A stretch of DNA of 64,000 nt from Hirudo medicinalis (Eukaryota; Annelida; Clitellata; Hirudinida; Hirudinidae). The notes under the pieces were generated by a model. It was given only the letters and a program-made list of their open reading frames with translations, made no database searches and was not told the DNA's origin. Location: positions 7,846 through 71,845 of the forward strand of contig MPNW01000272.1 in the NCBI GenBank assembly GCA_011800805.1, in the 5' to 3' direction. Both the position numbers and the translations under genes were made by a program. Positions 1 through 12,246 of this stretch are shown here, piece by piece (position 1 is the stretch's first letter; each line of letters starts with the position of its first letter).

Positions 1-990
1 TGTTATAATTTATAGTAATAATAATTATTATTTCATAAACAATTTATTATTATTTAATATTTAAGATATTATATTAAACTTTTGTTAATTAATGTTATTA
101 TCTTTACGTTTGTGAAAAAACTATTAATGATGACAATTAATAAAAATTTTTGCAGTATAGATTTTAACCTTTTTATAATATATATTAATAAATTAATTAA
201 TATTATTATTATTATTATTATTATATTATTATTATAATATTATTATTATTATTATTGTTGTTGTTGTTATTATTGTTGTTATTATATACATTATATAGCT
301 TAAGGAAGAAACCAATCGTGATCATAATAAGCACTAATAATTATAAACTAAAAATTATATTAATATCATTATTAATAAGGTATTGCGGGTTCTTTCCAGA
401 ATTCATAAAATCCAGTTTCCAAGTTTTGTCCACGAGAGAACAAGATTTTATTATCTCGAATGGCCTGGAATAATTCGCAAGTTTTGCAGGAAATATTTCT
501 TCAGGTGCGAAGTTCAGGTGTCGCACGAAGAGTGGTTGTTGATATTTCATTCCCATCTCCTTTCTGGATTCTCATTTCATATTCGTTTTGTATGTTTTGT
601 ATCCTGGCAAATAATTACTAATAAATATCATAATAAATAGTGATAATAATAGTAATAATAATAATAATAATAATGTAGTATAATTTCAACTTGCACATTG
701 AAGCCTAATCAATACATTGCGACTAAAATTGCCTTCCAATATCGTGAATATCGATATTTTGAATTAATATATCGATGGTGAACATCAGTTACAGTCTAAA
801 GTTATATTTCATCATTCGGTGAGATTTTATCGATTTTAAAATTTCCAACAATACTGGTGAGATATACTGTAATACATTTTTCATAATAAATTTTATTTCA
901 TAATAATTCTAGAAAATATCGTATTATTTAATAAATAATTAAGCGAACAGGAAATTATTTCTAAATTGGAAACACAATTTGGGAGCCCAT

Positions 991-1023
<33 letters not shown>

Positions 1024-3200
1024 AATAATAATAATAATAAACATGTGCTTGTGTTGCACTCACGCTCGTTTATATCGTTGGAAACACCTTTTACTTCATT
1101 CACCTCTACACTTCACTGATCACTTGACAGGTGATTTAAACCTCTAAAAGGAATTAATTAAGTTGTCAAGGAAGTCATGTAGTTAAATATATTGCGAAAT
1201 GTGACATCTCAGAGCGATTGTTTCATATTTTTTAAACAAACTGCTCCTAAAATCACGGAATAGCTGAATATATTTGCTGAATATATTTGGTGAATTATGA
1301 AGGAAGTCCTTCAAAGCTTTCACCTTCTTCGTAACACAAGTTCGATGAGTCATGCGAAGATGCGACCATGTTGCACGGCATGCATTCTTATTTCCATAGA
1401 CATAACCCCCTACCAAGACCTGTTTTAAAATCCTGGCTACCACTGCTTATTTCATCACTTGTTATTTTATTACTTATTCAAATTAATTTTTCAAGAAAGC
1501 ACAACTTAGCCATCCGCTAAGAGTCAGTGGAATAAGATTTTACATTAATTTGTTTATTAAGAAATGGAATGGTTATTACATTTATTATCTTTTGTCTTTA
1601 TACTAAGTTTAGTAAGGTTGTACACTTGAGTTGAATTTCATTCGCTAGTATTTTGTTTCATTTCGGGAAGTATTTAACATATTCATGAAAGAGTTTAATA
1701 ACGATTTGATGGTGAATATACAAAAAATTAGAGAGCAATGATTCTGTAGGATGATTCGAAGAATCTGCGCATGTGCAGTCTCGTTTTGGTTCCACCTTTA
1801 TTTCTTAATTACTACCCCCATTTGTAAATTTAGTCCAAATAAGTGGTCACCCTTTCCAGTATTTTTATATCTTTATTCGCTGTCAGCGTAACTCAAGGTT
1901 ATTCCCTAGCCTTGGAATTCCTTCCTCCTGAAAACTCGACTACTTTTTCCCGCTTCAGTAGCTGCTTGACCAATTTTCTTGACATTAAATGAAACTTTCT
2001 TTAAAGATTATTTGTGACTACATTAAGCTCTCTACTTATAGCCTTCAGTGTGTTCATGAATAAATGATTGTGATCAATATTCAAAGTCTCCAAAACATTA
2101 AAAACACATTGAAAACCAGAATTTAAATTCTATTTCAATAGAACTGCGAAATAAAGAGAGTTTGCACCGTAGATTTTGATTTAAACAAATGCGCCTTCAA
2201 ATAATGGCATGTTAACAAAATTAGCTGCTTCTTGGGAAAAACTTATCCCGCTGAGAATTAAGATCGTCTGCAGAGTTGGTTGCTTCTATGAAGAGTCATA
2301 AAATCAAAGCCGTACGGAAGGCAAATACCGTGGGAGGGCATGAGGAGCAATTTTTCACAACTCAGAGACTAAATTTTAGCAAACAATTTTTTTATCGATG
2401 TTTATTTTTAACTAATAAGAACTATGAAAACGTTTGCTCAAACGTGACTAAACCCAAACTTTTGACCAGATTTAACAAAGCACAAAAATCATGGCACTTC
2501 AAAACATGCATCACAATGTCTTCCGAATAAAATACACAAACTTTGTCTTTTATATCGAAACAGAAATTCTGAAATAGCGCCTAGTTCGTGATACCATATG
2601 TGGTAATAGAAGGACCTGAAATCATAGGAAGGAATATTATCTACAAATCGAATTTTCAATATTTATGATAAAAATCGGCACGTGAATCACCTGTTTACTC
2701 CTTATTAACTTTAATTCGCCTTTGCTTCAACTTTGCCCAAGAAGAAATTACATTTGGTAATTCAGTATCATCTTGTTAGTTCTTTTTCACTAGCTAATAG
2801 CACCTAAGAGTCTATTCTATCATCTGCCATGGTAGTACGTAAAGTGTTCATAACAAACTTAAGCTGGCTTTTCTTTCCTTTGTCGTAACTGAAAATCCAG
2901 ATTTCAAAACAAATCGCACGAATATGAATGCCTGCTTAGGTGCGGATTTATGCCCAGTAGGCACCAGCGAAAAATAACTTTTTTTTTTAAATGAATTGCT
3001 TCAAGTTGGAGCAATTAAATCATTCCATATTATGATAGTATTTAAAATTTCAAAGCTGTAGGACGCTCCATTCCAATCTTAATCTCATGTTCATTTCTGC
3101 ATTTATGACCTTATCACATAAAAATAGTCCCTTAGCTATTTTTTTGATTTAATTAATTAACATTTTGCCACAATCACTTAATACGAGTTTATTGACAATA
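1..3200. other. AT-rich intergenic DNA, no gene seen
   Basis: No conserved coding exon is recognisable on either strand. The stretch is strongly A/T-rich, with trinucleotide microsatellites: (ATT)n and TTG runs around 205-285 and (AAC)n running into (AAT)n around 990-1040. The short open frames here have no recognisable domain and no paired splice sites that extend them. Confidence 0.6.
990..1040. repeat. (AAC)n/(AAT)n microsatellite
   Basis: About eleven AAC units pass directly into AAT units, giving a compound trinucleotide microsatellite in intergenic DNA. Confidence 0.9.
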
Positions 3201-3201
3201 A

Positions 3202-4590
3202 CTAAGATAAATTGTAATCTTTTTTGGTCTTAAAACATTTCCTGTCCATCCTACTTTTGCATTTTACAAGAATTAGGTTATTTCTTTTGCTAAGACTGAC
3301 TGCCTTCTTTGATGAATCAGAAGTCAACTTAACAGCTCTTTCAACTGTCTGACTGTGGCATGGAATTTTTGGAGGAGTTCCTCTATTTTGAACAATGTTG
3401 GCAATAACTTCATCGTTGAATTCTTCAACACATGGCGGTTGAAAACAATCAACATCCTCTAAGTTAATAAGCATTGACCATTCCTGAGAATTGAAGTTAA
3501 TTGTTGGTATGACATTTATCCTCATACCATCCTTCTCTCCATGTCTAGGAATCAATATAGGATTNGAAAACAATCAACATCCTCTAAGTTAATAAGCATT
3601 GACCATTCCTGAGAATTGAAGTTAATTGTTGGTATGACATTTATCCTCATACCATCCTTCTCTCCATGTCTAGGAATCAATATAGGATTTGTCCTGCTCT
3701 CCAATATTTTCTTCATGGCCAGAGCTCTGTGATTTTCCTCCTCTGAATAAAGTAGGGCAGCCAGGAAATTACCAGGTTGAAGGCAGAAGCAGTTCCTCTG
3801 AATAACAGGTAAAGCAATTCCTGTTATGTCCTTCTCATTCAAACAATGTATGGCTTGTATCATCTTGAAGATGAGTTTAGGACCATCTGTAAAATCTCTG
3901 GACTTTTTGATAGCAAACTAGCTGGGCCCATACACCATTTGAATATATTTTATGATAAGAATCAACTCTCTACTTGGAGAAAGAGTTCTGCAATAGAGAG
4001 CTAGAATCCTGACTACAGCTGTAAGCCATCTTGCATGGTAAATAGGTCCTGCAAATAATGAATATTTGTTTCAATACGAAAATTCTATCATTTAAAATAT
4101 CTTTACATGTCAAGTAACCGAAACATACGAAAGTAATTATTTAAATAAAATAATAACATTAACCAATTTTTTTCTTTGTGAACATAGTCCCAGCGGAGAC
4201 CACTAACATATATTCTAGCAGTAAGCTCTGGTCTGTTGATAGATCATTGACATTCCATGTCTCTCTCCTCATAAACTAGAGAGTTTTTGTCTCTTTTGCT
4301 ATCAAAACCAATAGCAAGCAATTTAGAAGCATTTGAAGATTCCAAAGAAGCCTCAGCACAGACTCTCTTTCTCTTGTTTCATCTTGCTTGGATCTATGAC
4401 TCCATGAGTCTGCAAATAGCCTACATCTTGAAGAAGGGCATTTGCAAGTGCAGCTGCTACTTCATTTGAGATCTCATATCGAACTGCCTCCAGAGCAAAC
4501 TTAGAATAATGATTTGTTCCGCAGTAAGCCGATCTGGATTCAATCGCCGCTGATGAAACAGAAGGTTGTGCATCACTGCTTTAAATGTTA
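3202..4590 (-). pseudogene. Broken copy of an uncharacterised multi-copy invertebrate ORF family
   Basis: Reading the minus strand from about 4590 to 3202 gives pieces of one protein in order: a segment with KFALEAVRYEISNEVAAALA and VIDPSKMK, a segment ASKLLAIGFDSKRDK, a segment PIYHARWLTAVVRILALY, then a C-terminal part with PCHSQTVERAVKLTSDSSK, a basic stretch and a terminal KKDY. From memory this order (a His-[SA]-Arg-Trp-Leu block and a Cys-His-[ST]-Gln-x-Val-Glu-Arg block) recurs in an uncharacterised protein family present in many copies in arthropods, Hydra and other invertebrates, probably associated with mobile DNA; its biochemical role is unknown to me. The copy is dead: there is a frameshift near 4370, an in-frame TAG at about 3920 where a Trp codon would fit (before FAIK), and further stops near 4250. 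A single N at 3565 between two exact copies of 124 bp duplicates part of it artificially. Confidence 0.6.
3441..3689. repeat. Exact 124-bp direct repeat flanking an N (assembly overlap)
   Basis: Bases 3441-3564 and 3566-3689 are identical, separated by one N at 3565. The same arrangement occurs twice more in the window, so this is best read as two contig ends that overlap but were not merged. Confidence 0.9.
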
Positions 4591-4969
4591 TCGAGGATAT
4601 TAGAAGATTTTCCGAACGTGAGGCTTTGGTTATGCATAGTATATTTGAATCTCGTCGATGGTTACGACTAACAGAATTTATTATTAAAATTGTAACTGTA
4701 AAAAAATAACTTATAGAAATTTATTTGAAATTTATTGTACATTAGAATTGTAATCTCACTCTTGATTAACAGTTCACTTTTATAAATTCTATAAAGTTTT
4801 ATAATACAATATTTTATTATTTTAATAAAAAAATTATATTTTATGCTGATATTAGTTTACGACCTGAAAAGTTTACTCAACAAAATTTGCTATTGTCGGC
4901 GTTGTTTTATTTTACCGAGCGAAATTGGGAGCTTGTTTTCTTCGAAAGGAAACAGCATTAATTCATAAA

Positions 4970-7900
4970 ATGGCAGATAGCAGCATTCTTGAATTACAAA
5001 GATCATGCCATGAAATGGCAGAACGATTATCAGAAGCCACCGTAAAAGAGGCACTACATCCAAAGAAAAGTGTGAGTTTCTTGAAACAACACTTTCCTAT
5101 GCACAATAATTCACATTTGAATCACATACCTAAATTCATAATCATTTTGATTAAGGGTTGCTAACTGATAACAAATGCTAATGCTTTTTATAATCGTCAT
5201 AAATTTCCAAATAAAGTCTTTGTTAGCTCGACTTCCAAAGAGTGAATAAACCCATGTCAGGGGAATATTTCAAAAAATTTTGGTTATAAACATGAATAAA
5301 AGCTAATAACAGACCAACTTACCTCCAATCAACCTCTTCCAGAAAAATTAATGGAATCCATTTTGGATTCGAGAAACACTTTGGAACAGTGCAATCTTGC
5401 AGAACTATTATTTCAGTAATTACTTAGTAACTCATGATAACTTAAATGGTTACAATCATGTCATAATGACATACCTATATCAATTCAATTCCTTTTTTCA
5501 GAAGAGGGAACAGATCAATTCTGATTATAGGATGAAGATCCTTATGGAGGTGAGTGGCAAGGGTGTCATGACTTGCTATCATAGATTAATTTGTAAATAT
5601 GTTATAATTTATTTGTTTACAATTTATTATACCAGTTAGCATTTTGTTCATTGAAATGTATTTTATTTTATATTTTTAGAGGTCTTTAGAAAATGTCAGA
5701 GAGCTGAGAAGCCTCTATGATGACAAGGATGGGTGAGTTGCATAGATAAAAATATGTATGTAAAAATAACGTATGGACTAATTACACTGTGCCCAGTTAT
5801 TCACATGTGATGTGATGGTGTCAATCATTTCAAATAATGATGATATCCATGAACTTAAAAGTAGTTATAAATGCATAATTGTTTACAAATTTATTTATTT
5901 AAAGTTATTTTTAAAGCTTGTCCAATCACCTTGATTCCAATTTTAGCTTGAGAAAGGAAGAAATAGCCGCTCTGTCGGGTCCGAACGAGTTTGCAGAGTT
6001 CTACAACAGACTGAAATCCCTCAAGGACTTCCATCGCAAACATCCCAACGAGGTGAGATCCTCACATCAATGAATATTCATCGTTCTAAAATTAATCCAC
6101 CCAGCCATTCTTAAATCAAAACGGTTTTAACGACACGTAAATATTTACACAAAGGTTTATCAAACTTTTGCTTCGATCTGATTTGTGCGCTATTTGTAAT
6201 CGGTGTCGTCAGATGTTCTGGCAGTGATTACAGTTTTTTTTTATAAATAATTGACTGATTATTTTCCTCATTAAATTATTTGTAATTTTAATTTTGTTGA
6301 TTCTGTAATTTGTAACGCGTATTCTAAACTTATGTTCAGATCTGCATCCCGATGTGCGTGGAGTTTGACGAACTTGCAAAGTCCCGTGAAAATACGGAAG
6401 AGAATCTCGGTGGGGGATTTATTTTATTATTCGATGACGATGATGACGATTTTTTGTTAATTTCAGTTCAATTTTAAATGGTTGGTTTATTAACTTAAAT
6501 AATTAGTGAACAAATTAAATGAACTTAACTTTTTTAACTTGCAATTTCGTATTGAAGACCTCGTGCCGTTCACTGACGAAGAGGGTTATGGCAAGTACCT
6601 CGACCTGCACGAGATGTACAACATGTTCATCAACCTCAAAGGGGTGGAGGTGAGTGATGATTGCTGAGCTGTTGTTGTAGTTGTTGTTGTTTTTATTGCA
6701 TTTTCTAGTTTTATTTATTTAAATCCACATAAATAAACACCATCCAGATTAATGGATGTGTCGATTAACGAGACCACTTGACATTTAAATTTCTATTAAC
6801 CTTTCTGTCGACAATGAAACAAAAATATGAGAAATAAAGGGAAACGTGTTTTATTCTATTTTTGGATTTGATTTTTTGCAATGTTGGCTTGTTTTATAAA
6901 TTTCATGTAGATGTTTGTTAGAATTTATAACGACACATTTTGATTGTTTAGGTGAATTGGAGTTAAAAGTGAATTGAAAATAAAAGTTATTGTTATTTTT
7001 AGAGAGTGGACTACCTGGCCTATCTCTCCACTTTTGACTGCTTCTTTGACATTCCAAAGGACCGGAAGAACTCAGCATACAAAGAGTTAGTAAATTTGTT
7101 TAAACTAATTTGGAACAACATAATATTACTACTGATGATCAAAACATTCACGAATAATAATACATATGAATAACAATATTGATTTCATATTAATAATTAT
7201 ATTCTTGATATCTTTTTCCAAACAAAAAATGTGTGATTTCATCAATAATTAATGTTTTTCATCAGTTACCTGGTTGCTCTGCTGACTTACCTGGAGGATT
7301 ACCTGTCTCGAGTGAAGCCATTGTTTGACATTGCAAAGGTGTGTTCCTCAGGCAATTCTGCACTAAAAACGATACAAACAGATGCTGAATATCATGCATC
7401 TAACTATCCAACAGTCTAATAATATTACCCTTTCAATATAAATCCATCTAATTATTTAAAAATACAGAATATTGTCTCACTAAATGTATTTTTTACAGCA
7501 AACAGAGAAGGTGGCCATGGCTTTTGAGAAAGATTGGGCAGAAGGCACCTGTCCAGGGTGGCCTGTGAGTTCTGCTATTATGTGCATTTGGTCATGCAGA
7601 CTTTATAGTTTTTGATTTAAATTGTTCCATTTCATGCACCGCTTCCAACATTTCGAGTGGTGGAATTAATTGACAAACATTAATTAGCACACCTTAACGC
7701 TGTGAATACGATTCCATTAATGTTTATGTTTATTGCTATTGTTATTACTGTGAATAACTGATCAATGAAGCTGCAGATTCAAATTTTAATAAATGCTTGC
7801 AGAAAGAAGCTTCAGGTGCTTTGGCGCACACAGGAGCACATCTGGACCTGTCAACATTTTCATCTTGGGAGGTAATGTTCACATTTATTCATGAGAGTAA

Positions 7901-9500
7901 CTGAATATAATATTAATATTATTGAAATCTTCCTTAAACGAATTGAAAACCGTTACTTAGATAATGTTACCGAATGTACATGCCTTAATTAATAGGAATC
8001 TCTGCGATGTCATATGAATATTCACTTGTGATTAATAATTTACATAATTATTTGTGATGTTTTGCTTCAGGAGTTGGCATCGTTGGGGTTGGATCGTCTG
8101 AAGTCGGCTCTCATGGCCCTCGGCCTCAAACGTGGCGGGCAAGTTAAACAGTCAATTAGCATTTAGATAAACATTTAATCATGTTTAATTAGCATATTCA
8201 CTTTGGACTTTTGTCTCAGGACTTTGGAAGAGAGAGCCCAGAGACTGTTCTCGTGCAAAGGAAAGGACTTGAATGACATCAATCAGACCCTGTTGGCCAA
8301 ATCAAAGCCAGGCAAAGCTGGGAAGACAAGGTTGCACATGAACTTATTCTGACATATTGTTGAACATGAACCAACTTTTGAAACCATTCGACTTGGGTGA
8401 CTAATCGAAACATGATTTAAGTGAATTGCTTTAGTAAATCATGTTGCAATGATGTGATCCTAATCACATGATCAGTAAGATGAAAGCTTAGAGTCATCAA
8501 GAGGCTGCTAGATTTGATCACTGGATTGAATAATTATATAAAACAATTCCTCCATCTGATCATGTCACATCATTCCACTGTATTTTGAAGCCATTCAATA
8601 ACAAACAGTTTTATGCTTAGGGATTCTGAAGCCTTGAAAGAGATTGCCTTTCTGGAGGCTCAGACTTGTGGACTGATTGAACTTCTGGGAGAGGAGAGAG
8701 CTGCCACTAAAGACAACATTCAGAGAAAGCAGGCAAGGACGGTCAATGAGAGAGAGGAATCCGACGATGAGGTCGTCTCTGATAACGAGTCGGACAATGA
8801 GGACAACGACGTTCCTTACAACCCAAAGAACCTTCCTTTGGGCTGGGATGGTAAACCAATCCCTTACTGGCTCTACAAGTTGCATGGGTTGAACATCAGC
8901 TACACCTGTGAGATCTGCGGAAACTACACCTATAGGGGGCCCAAGGTCTTCCAGAGACATTTTGCAGAGTGGAGGCATGCCCATGGAATGAGGTGCCTTG
9001 GTGTTCCAAACACAGCCCACTTTGCCAATGTCACCCTTATTGAAGATGCCATTGCATGTTAGTAGCCACAATTCTAAATCTATGAGCTTGAGTAAACGAT
9101 AATTTTTATTACTAGCTCATGGTTTTTGCATTTTTGCTGAATGTATTGTAAATACTCAGGCTGTCGATCTGAAAATAATAAATTTCTAATTGTATTTGCA
9201 GTGTGGCAGAAACTGAAAGCTTCCAAGGAAGTTGAGAGATGGAGGCCTGACACCGAAGTACGTTTTTTCAAGCACTGTTTTTTTATTCTGACCTTACTGA
9301 ATGTTTTCTATACATCGCCCCCTTTAGGCATCCGATATCCAGATGCTTTAACTTTGTCAGTCGTTAACAAGCATCCTCATTGTCGTCATCATTGGCTTAA
9401 TTAATTGTTTAATGATTCACAGGAGGAGTTTGAAGATTCGAGTGGAAATGTGGTCACTAAGAAGACGTTCGACGACCTGAGGAGACAAGGACTCCTGTGA
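4970..9500 (+). CDS. SF3A3: Splicing factor 3A subunit 3 (SF3A60), 15 exons
   Basis: Subunit of the U2 snRNP SF3A complex, needed in the nucleus for branch-site recognition. Spliced exons are 4970-5071, 5502-5549, 5680-5732, 5947-6052, 6340-6409, 6558-6649, 7003-7085, 7266-7338, 7499-7564, 7803-7871, 8071-8138, 8220-8330, 8621-9057, 9202-9257 and 9423-9500. They keep phase and give 503 residues, against about 501 in human. Conserved blocks appear in the family order: QINSDYR, GPNEFAEFYNRLK, FTDEEGYGKYLDLH, GWPKEASGALAHTGAHLDL, then the C-terminal matrin-type C2H2 zinc finger CEICGNYTYRGPKVFQRHF followed by EWRHAHGMRCLG. An acidic Glu/Asp/Ser stretch precedes YNPKNLPLGWDGKPIPYW as in other animals. 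The start is the first ATG in the conserved N-terminal frame. The intron after 8138 begins GC (GCAAGT) rather than GT. A poly(A) signal AATAAA lies at 9565-9570. Confidence 0.97.
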
Positions 9501-9564
9501 AAAATGACAGTTGTTAAATTTCAGACTCAAATCAATTTATTATTTCATTGGAAAGGATGCTAAC

Positions 9565-9570
9565 AATAAA
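9565..9570 (+). terminator. SF3A3: Poly(A) signal of SF3A3
   Basis: Canonical AATAAA 65 bases beyond the TGA stop codon of SF3A3, the normal position for a short 3' UTR. Confidence 0.65.
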
Positions 9571-12246
9571 CTGAGAATGCTAGCAGTATATTTTTATAAT
9601 ATTACTTCTGACTTTTTGTTGGTTTCTAGACCTTTCTAACCTTACTCAGCAGGGGATAGTTTTGCACAACTCAGCATTCTTATCTTCTAATCAAATCTAC
9701 GAATGCAGCCATTTCCAATGGTTCAAAACAGAATATTTTTAGGACTGCATGATTTGTTCACCCATTAGCCAGATGTACTTAATTTTCCATACTGTGAATA
9801 TAACTAGGTCTGAGATGCACTTGTGCCTGGGTACCATCAATAAACTCATCCTTGCGTGGAATATTTAACGGAAACACAAGCAACGTGACACGAGTAATGT
9901 CAAACTTTTAATGAAAATAAATAAGTACTAGAAATTTTAATGACATGTTTTGTACTGCATTCATTGCTGTTGTACTTCATAAACATGAATCTTCAGTATC
10001 TGTGCTTAGAGTACTGTCTTCTTTGATCGTCAGAGCATTATAGGATTGAATCCATTCCCGATTAGTTTTCAAACTGAAGACAAATGCTGCAAAAATAAAA
10101 TAATAAAAAACAACTCTTATATTTTTTTTTAAATTCACTTTTCTGTTGAAAATGCTGCAAATCACAACCACATAACCGCTTAACGACGAAAACTGATAGC
10201 GAGGTAAAAGGAAATTGATTTTACAGGCACAACATTTGTTAATGAACCAGACATGGCTTTAATCTACTCATTATTTCTCACCTTGAATCTCCAGATGATT
10301 GCAAGCCATTGTAGAATGTCACTGCTGATAACATTGCCACACTTTGATGATAACTTCGCTTGCATTTACAGTGAGTAATGCTCTGATGAAATTGAATAAT
10401 TTCAGCACAAAATCTTGAGGGAAGCATTGATTGTAGCATTAATAATAGCTTATGATAATGGCTGAAATCAGTACTAAACTTAATTAATAACAATAGTGAT
10501 AACATCATGATGGCTAGTAAAATTAATTTTTAGCCTATAGTAATGGTTATAAGCTGAACTCAACATAAATGAAAGCATGTTATAAGGACATTATATATTT
10601 ATAAAAAAAAACTATTTGGAGCATTTACATGGGCAGACAAAAACAAGTTAGATAAAAATTCCACTTACTGAGACAGGATAGATTTACTTAGTAACCTGTA
10701 CATTGGACACCTTTGCATATTCACAAGTATTAGCCAAACAACAATGAAAATATATTCCATAATTTTTTTAGATGACTTTTAATCACATCTGCATGAACTG
10801 CATATTTAGAATAAACTTTATAATGAATATTTAGTAATGAGTAAATAAATGTGCAGAAATTGAGTGATAAGCTAAAGACATACAAAATGGACTCACTTCT
10901 GACAGGAATATTTCAAAGTCCAACAACAACACAGAGAGAAATCATCTGAGAACCACACACATAATCATATGGGGGAAAGCCGTACTCGGTAATAACCATA
11001 ACCTACTACTTTTATGGATGCTACACCCTCAAACTCTGCATCTATTGTGATCATGCCCACCATCATGACATCATTGTCATCATCGCGTACTGCTATTATA
11101 GAATATAACTATTACCAGTGCATATTTAAACAGATAACTGACCACCATGCGATCGTCTCAATTGGCTTCCCTACATAAAGATATTACTGAGAGATGACTA
11201 AACAATTGGAACTAAGGATTAAGGATTGAAGTTCTGCTTTCTTGCAAACATAATTAATAATTAAACATGTGTTACACTGACACACATTGATACAGCATAC
11301 CTGCATGGTTATTTACATTTAAATTATATGACTTTTTCATTAACCATACAAGTCATTAATATTAATAAACTTAATAGTTGACGAATTGAGAGATTTATTA
11401 AACAACTGAATAATCATAATCATTATTATTATTATTATCATCATATTTACAAACTTAACACTGTAAAAGAAGAGGGGCAGGTTTAAAAACCTCACAACCA
11501 GTTTTATTTGCTGCCTTTTATTTCAAAAAAAGTACGACAACAGACACAGAAGGAAACCAACTTCACTTTGACGACAAAGTGGCCACTTATTACAAGACCA
11601 CCAATAACAAACAATCATTATCATCCACATACAAAAGTTTTTGTAATGAGTTCATAGAAATAAGTCATAATAGTAAGTAACAACAACATGAAAATTCAAT
11701 AATAATAATAATAACAAAAACAATAATAATAATAATAATAATATTCAATAATGAAAGTTAGAATCCACACGTGAAACAAAACGATCGCCGACATCAGCTA
11801 TTGCAATGATGCTAGCATCTCCACACAGTTACGGCTACCATAAAATACAGTCACCATCATCATCATCATCATCATCATCTCTTCTCATAGAACCTGCGTA
11901 ACAACAACAATAACAAATTGGTCATGCATGATTTATAGACTTATATAAATGATAAAATGGTGAGTGCTTAAAGCAAGGGCACATAATATGAAGGCCATCG
12001 TGTCACTCAGCGTAATGATAACTATACATATTAACATTACCATGTACTAAAGATAGGTGCTAATAAGATACATTGTTGTTACTAGGTGCATAGCCATCAT
12101 TATTATTACTATAATATAGTACTACTGGTATTAGCTTTAGAGTATAAAACAGCATGGATAATAATAATGATAATATATATATATACACACACAGTATCAA
12201 GAAAAATTTCGAGACAAGTAAAGCACACAATCTGATCCAAACCATC
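9571..12246. other. Intergenic / probable CELF 3' UTR, no coding exon seen
   Basis: No conserved coding sequence is recognised. The part next to 12246 is probably the 3' UTR of the minus-strand CELF gene. It contains short AAT runs (11398-11450, 11700-11745) and a (CAT)n run at about 11854-11880. Confidence 0.5.

Noticed and set aside
1183..1443. 86-codon minus-strand frame in the left intergenic region
   Set aside because: No recognised domain, no splice partner and no conservation that can be judged from this window.
8595..9071. 158-codon minus-strand frame opposite the large SF3A3 exon
   Set aside because: A shadow of the conserved plus-strand zinc-finger exon; it shows no family similarity.
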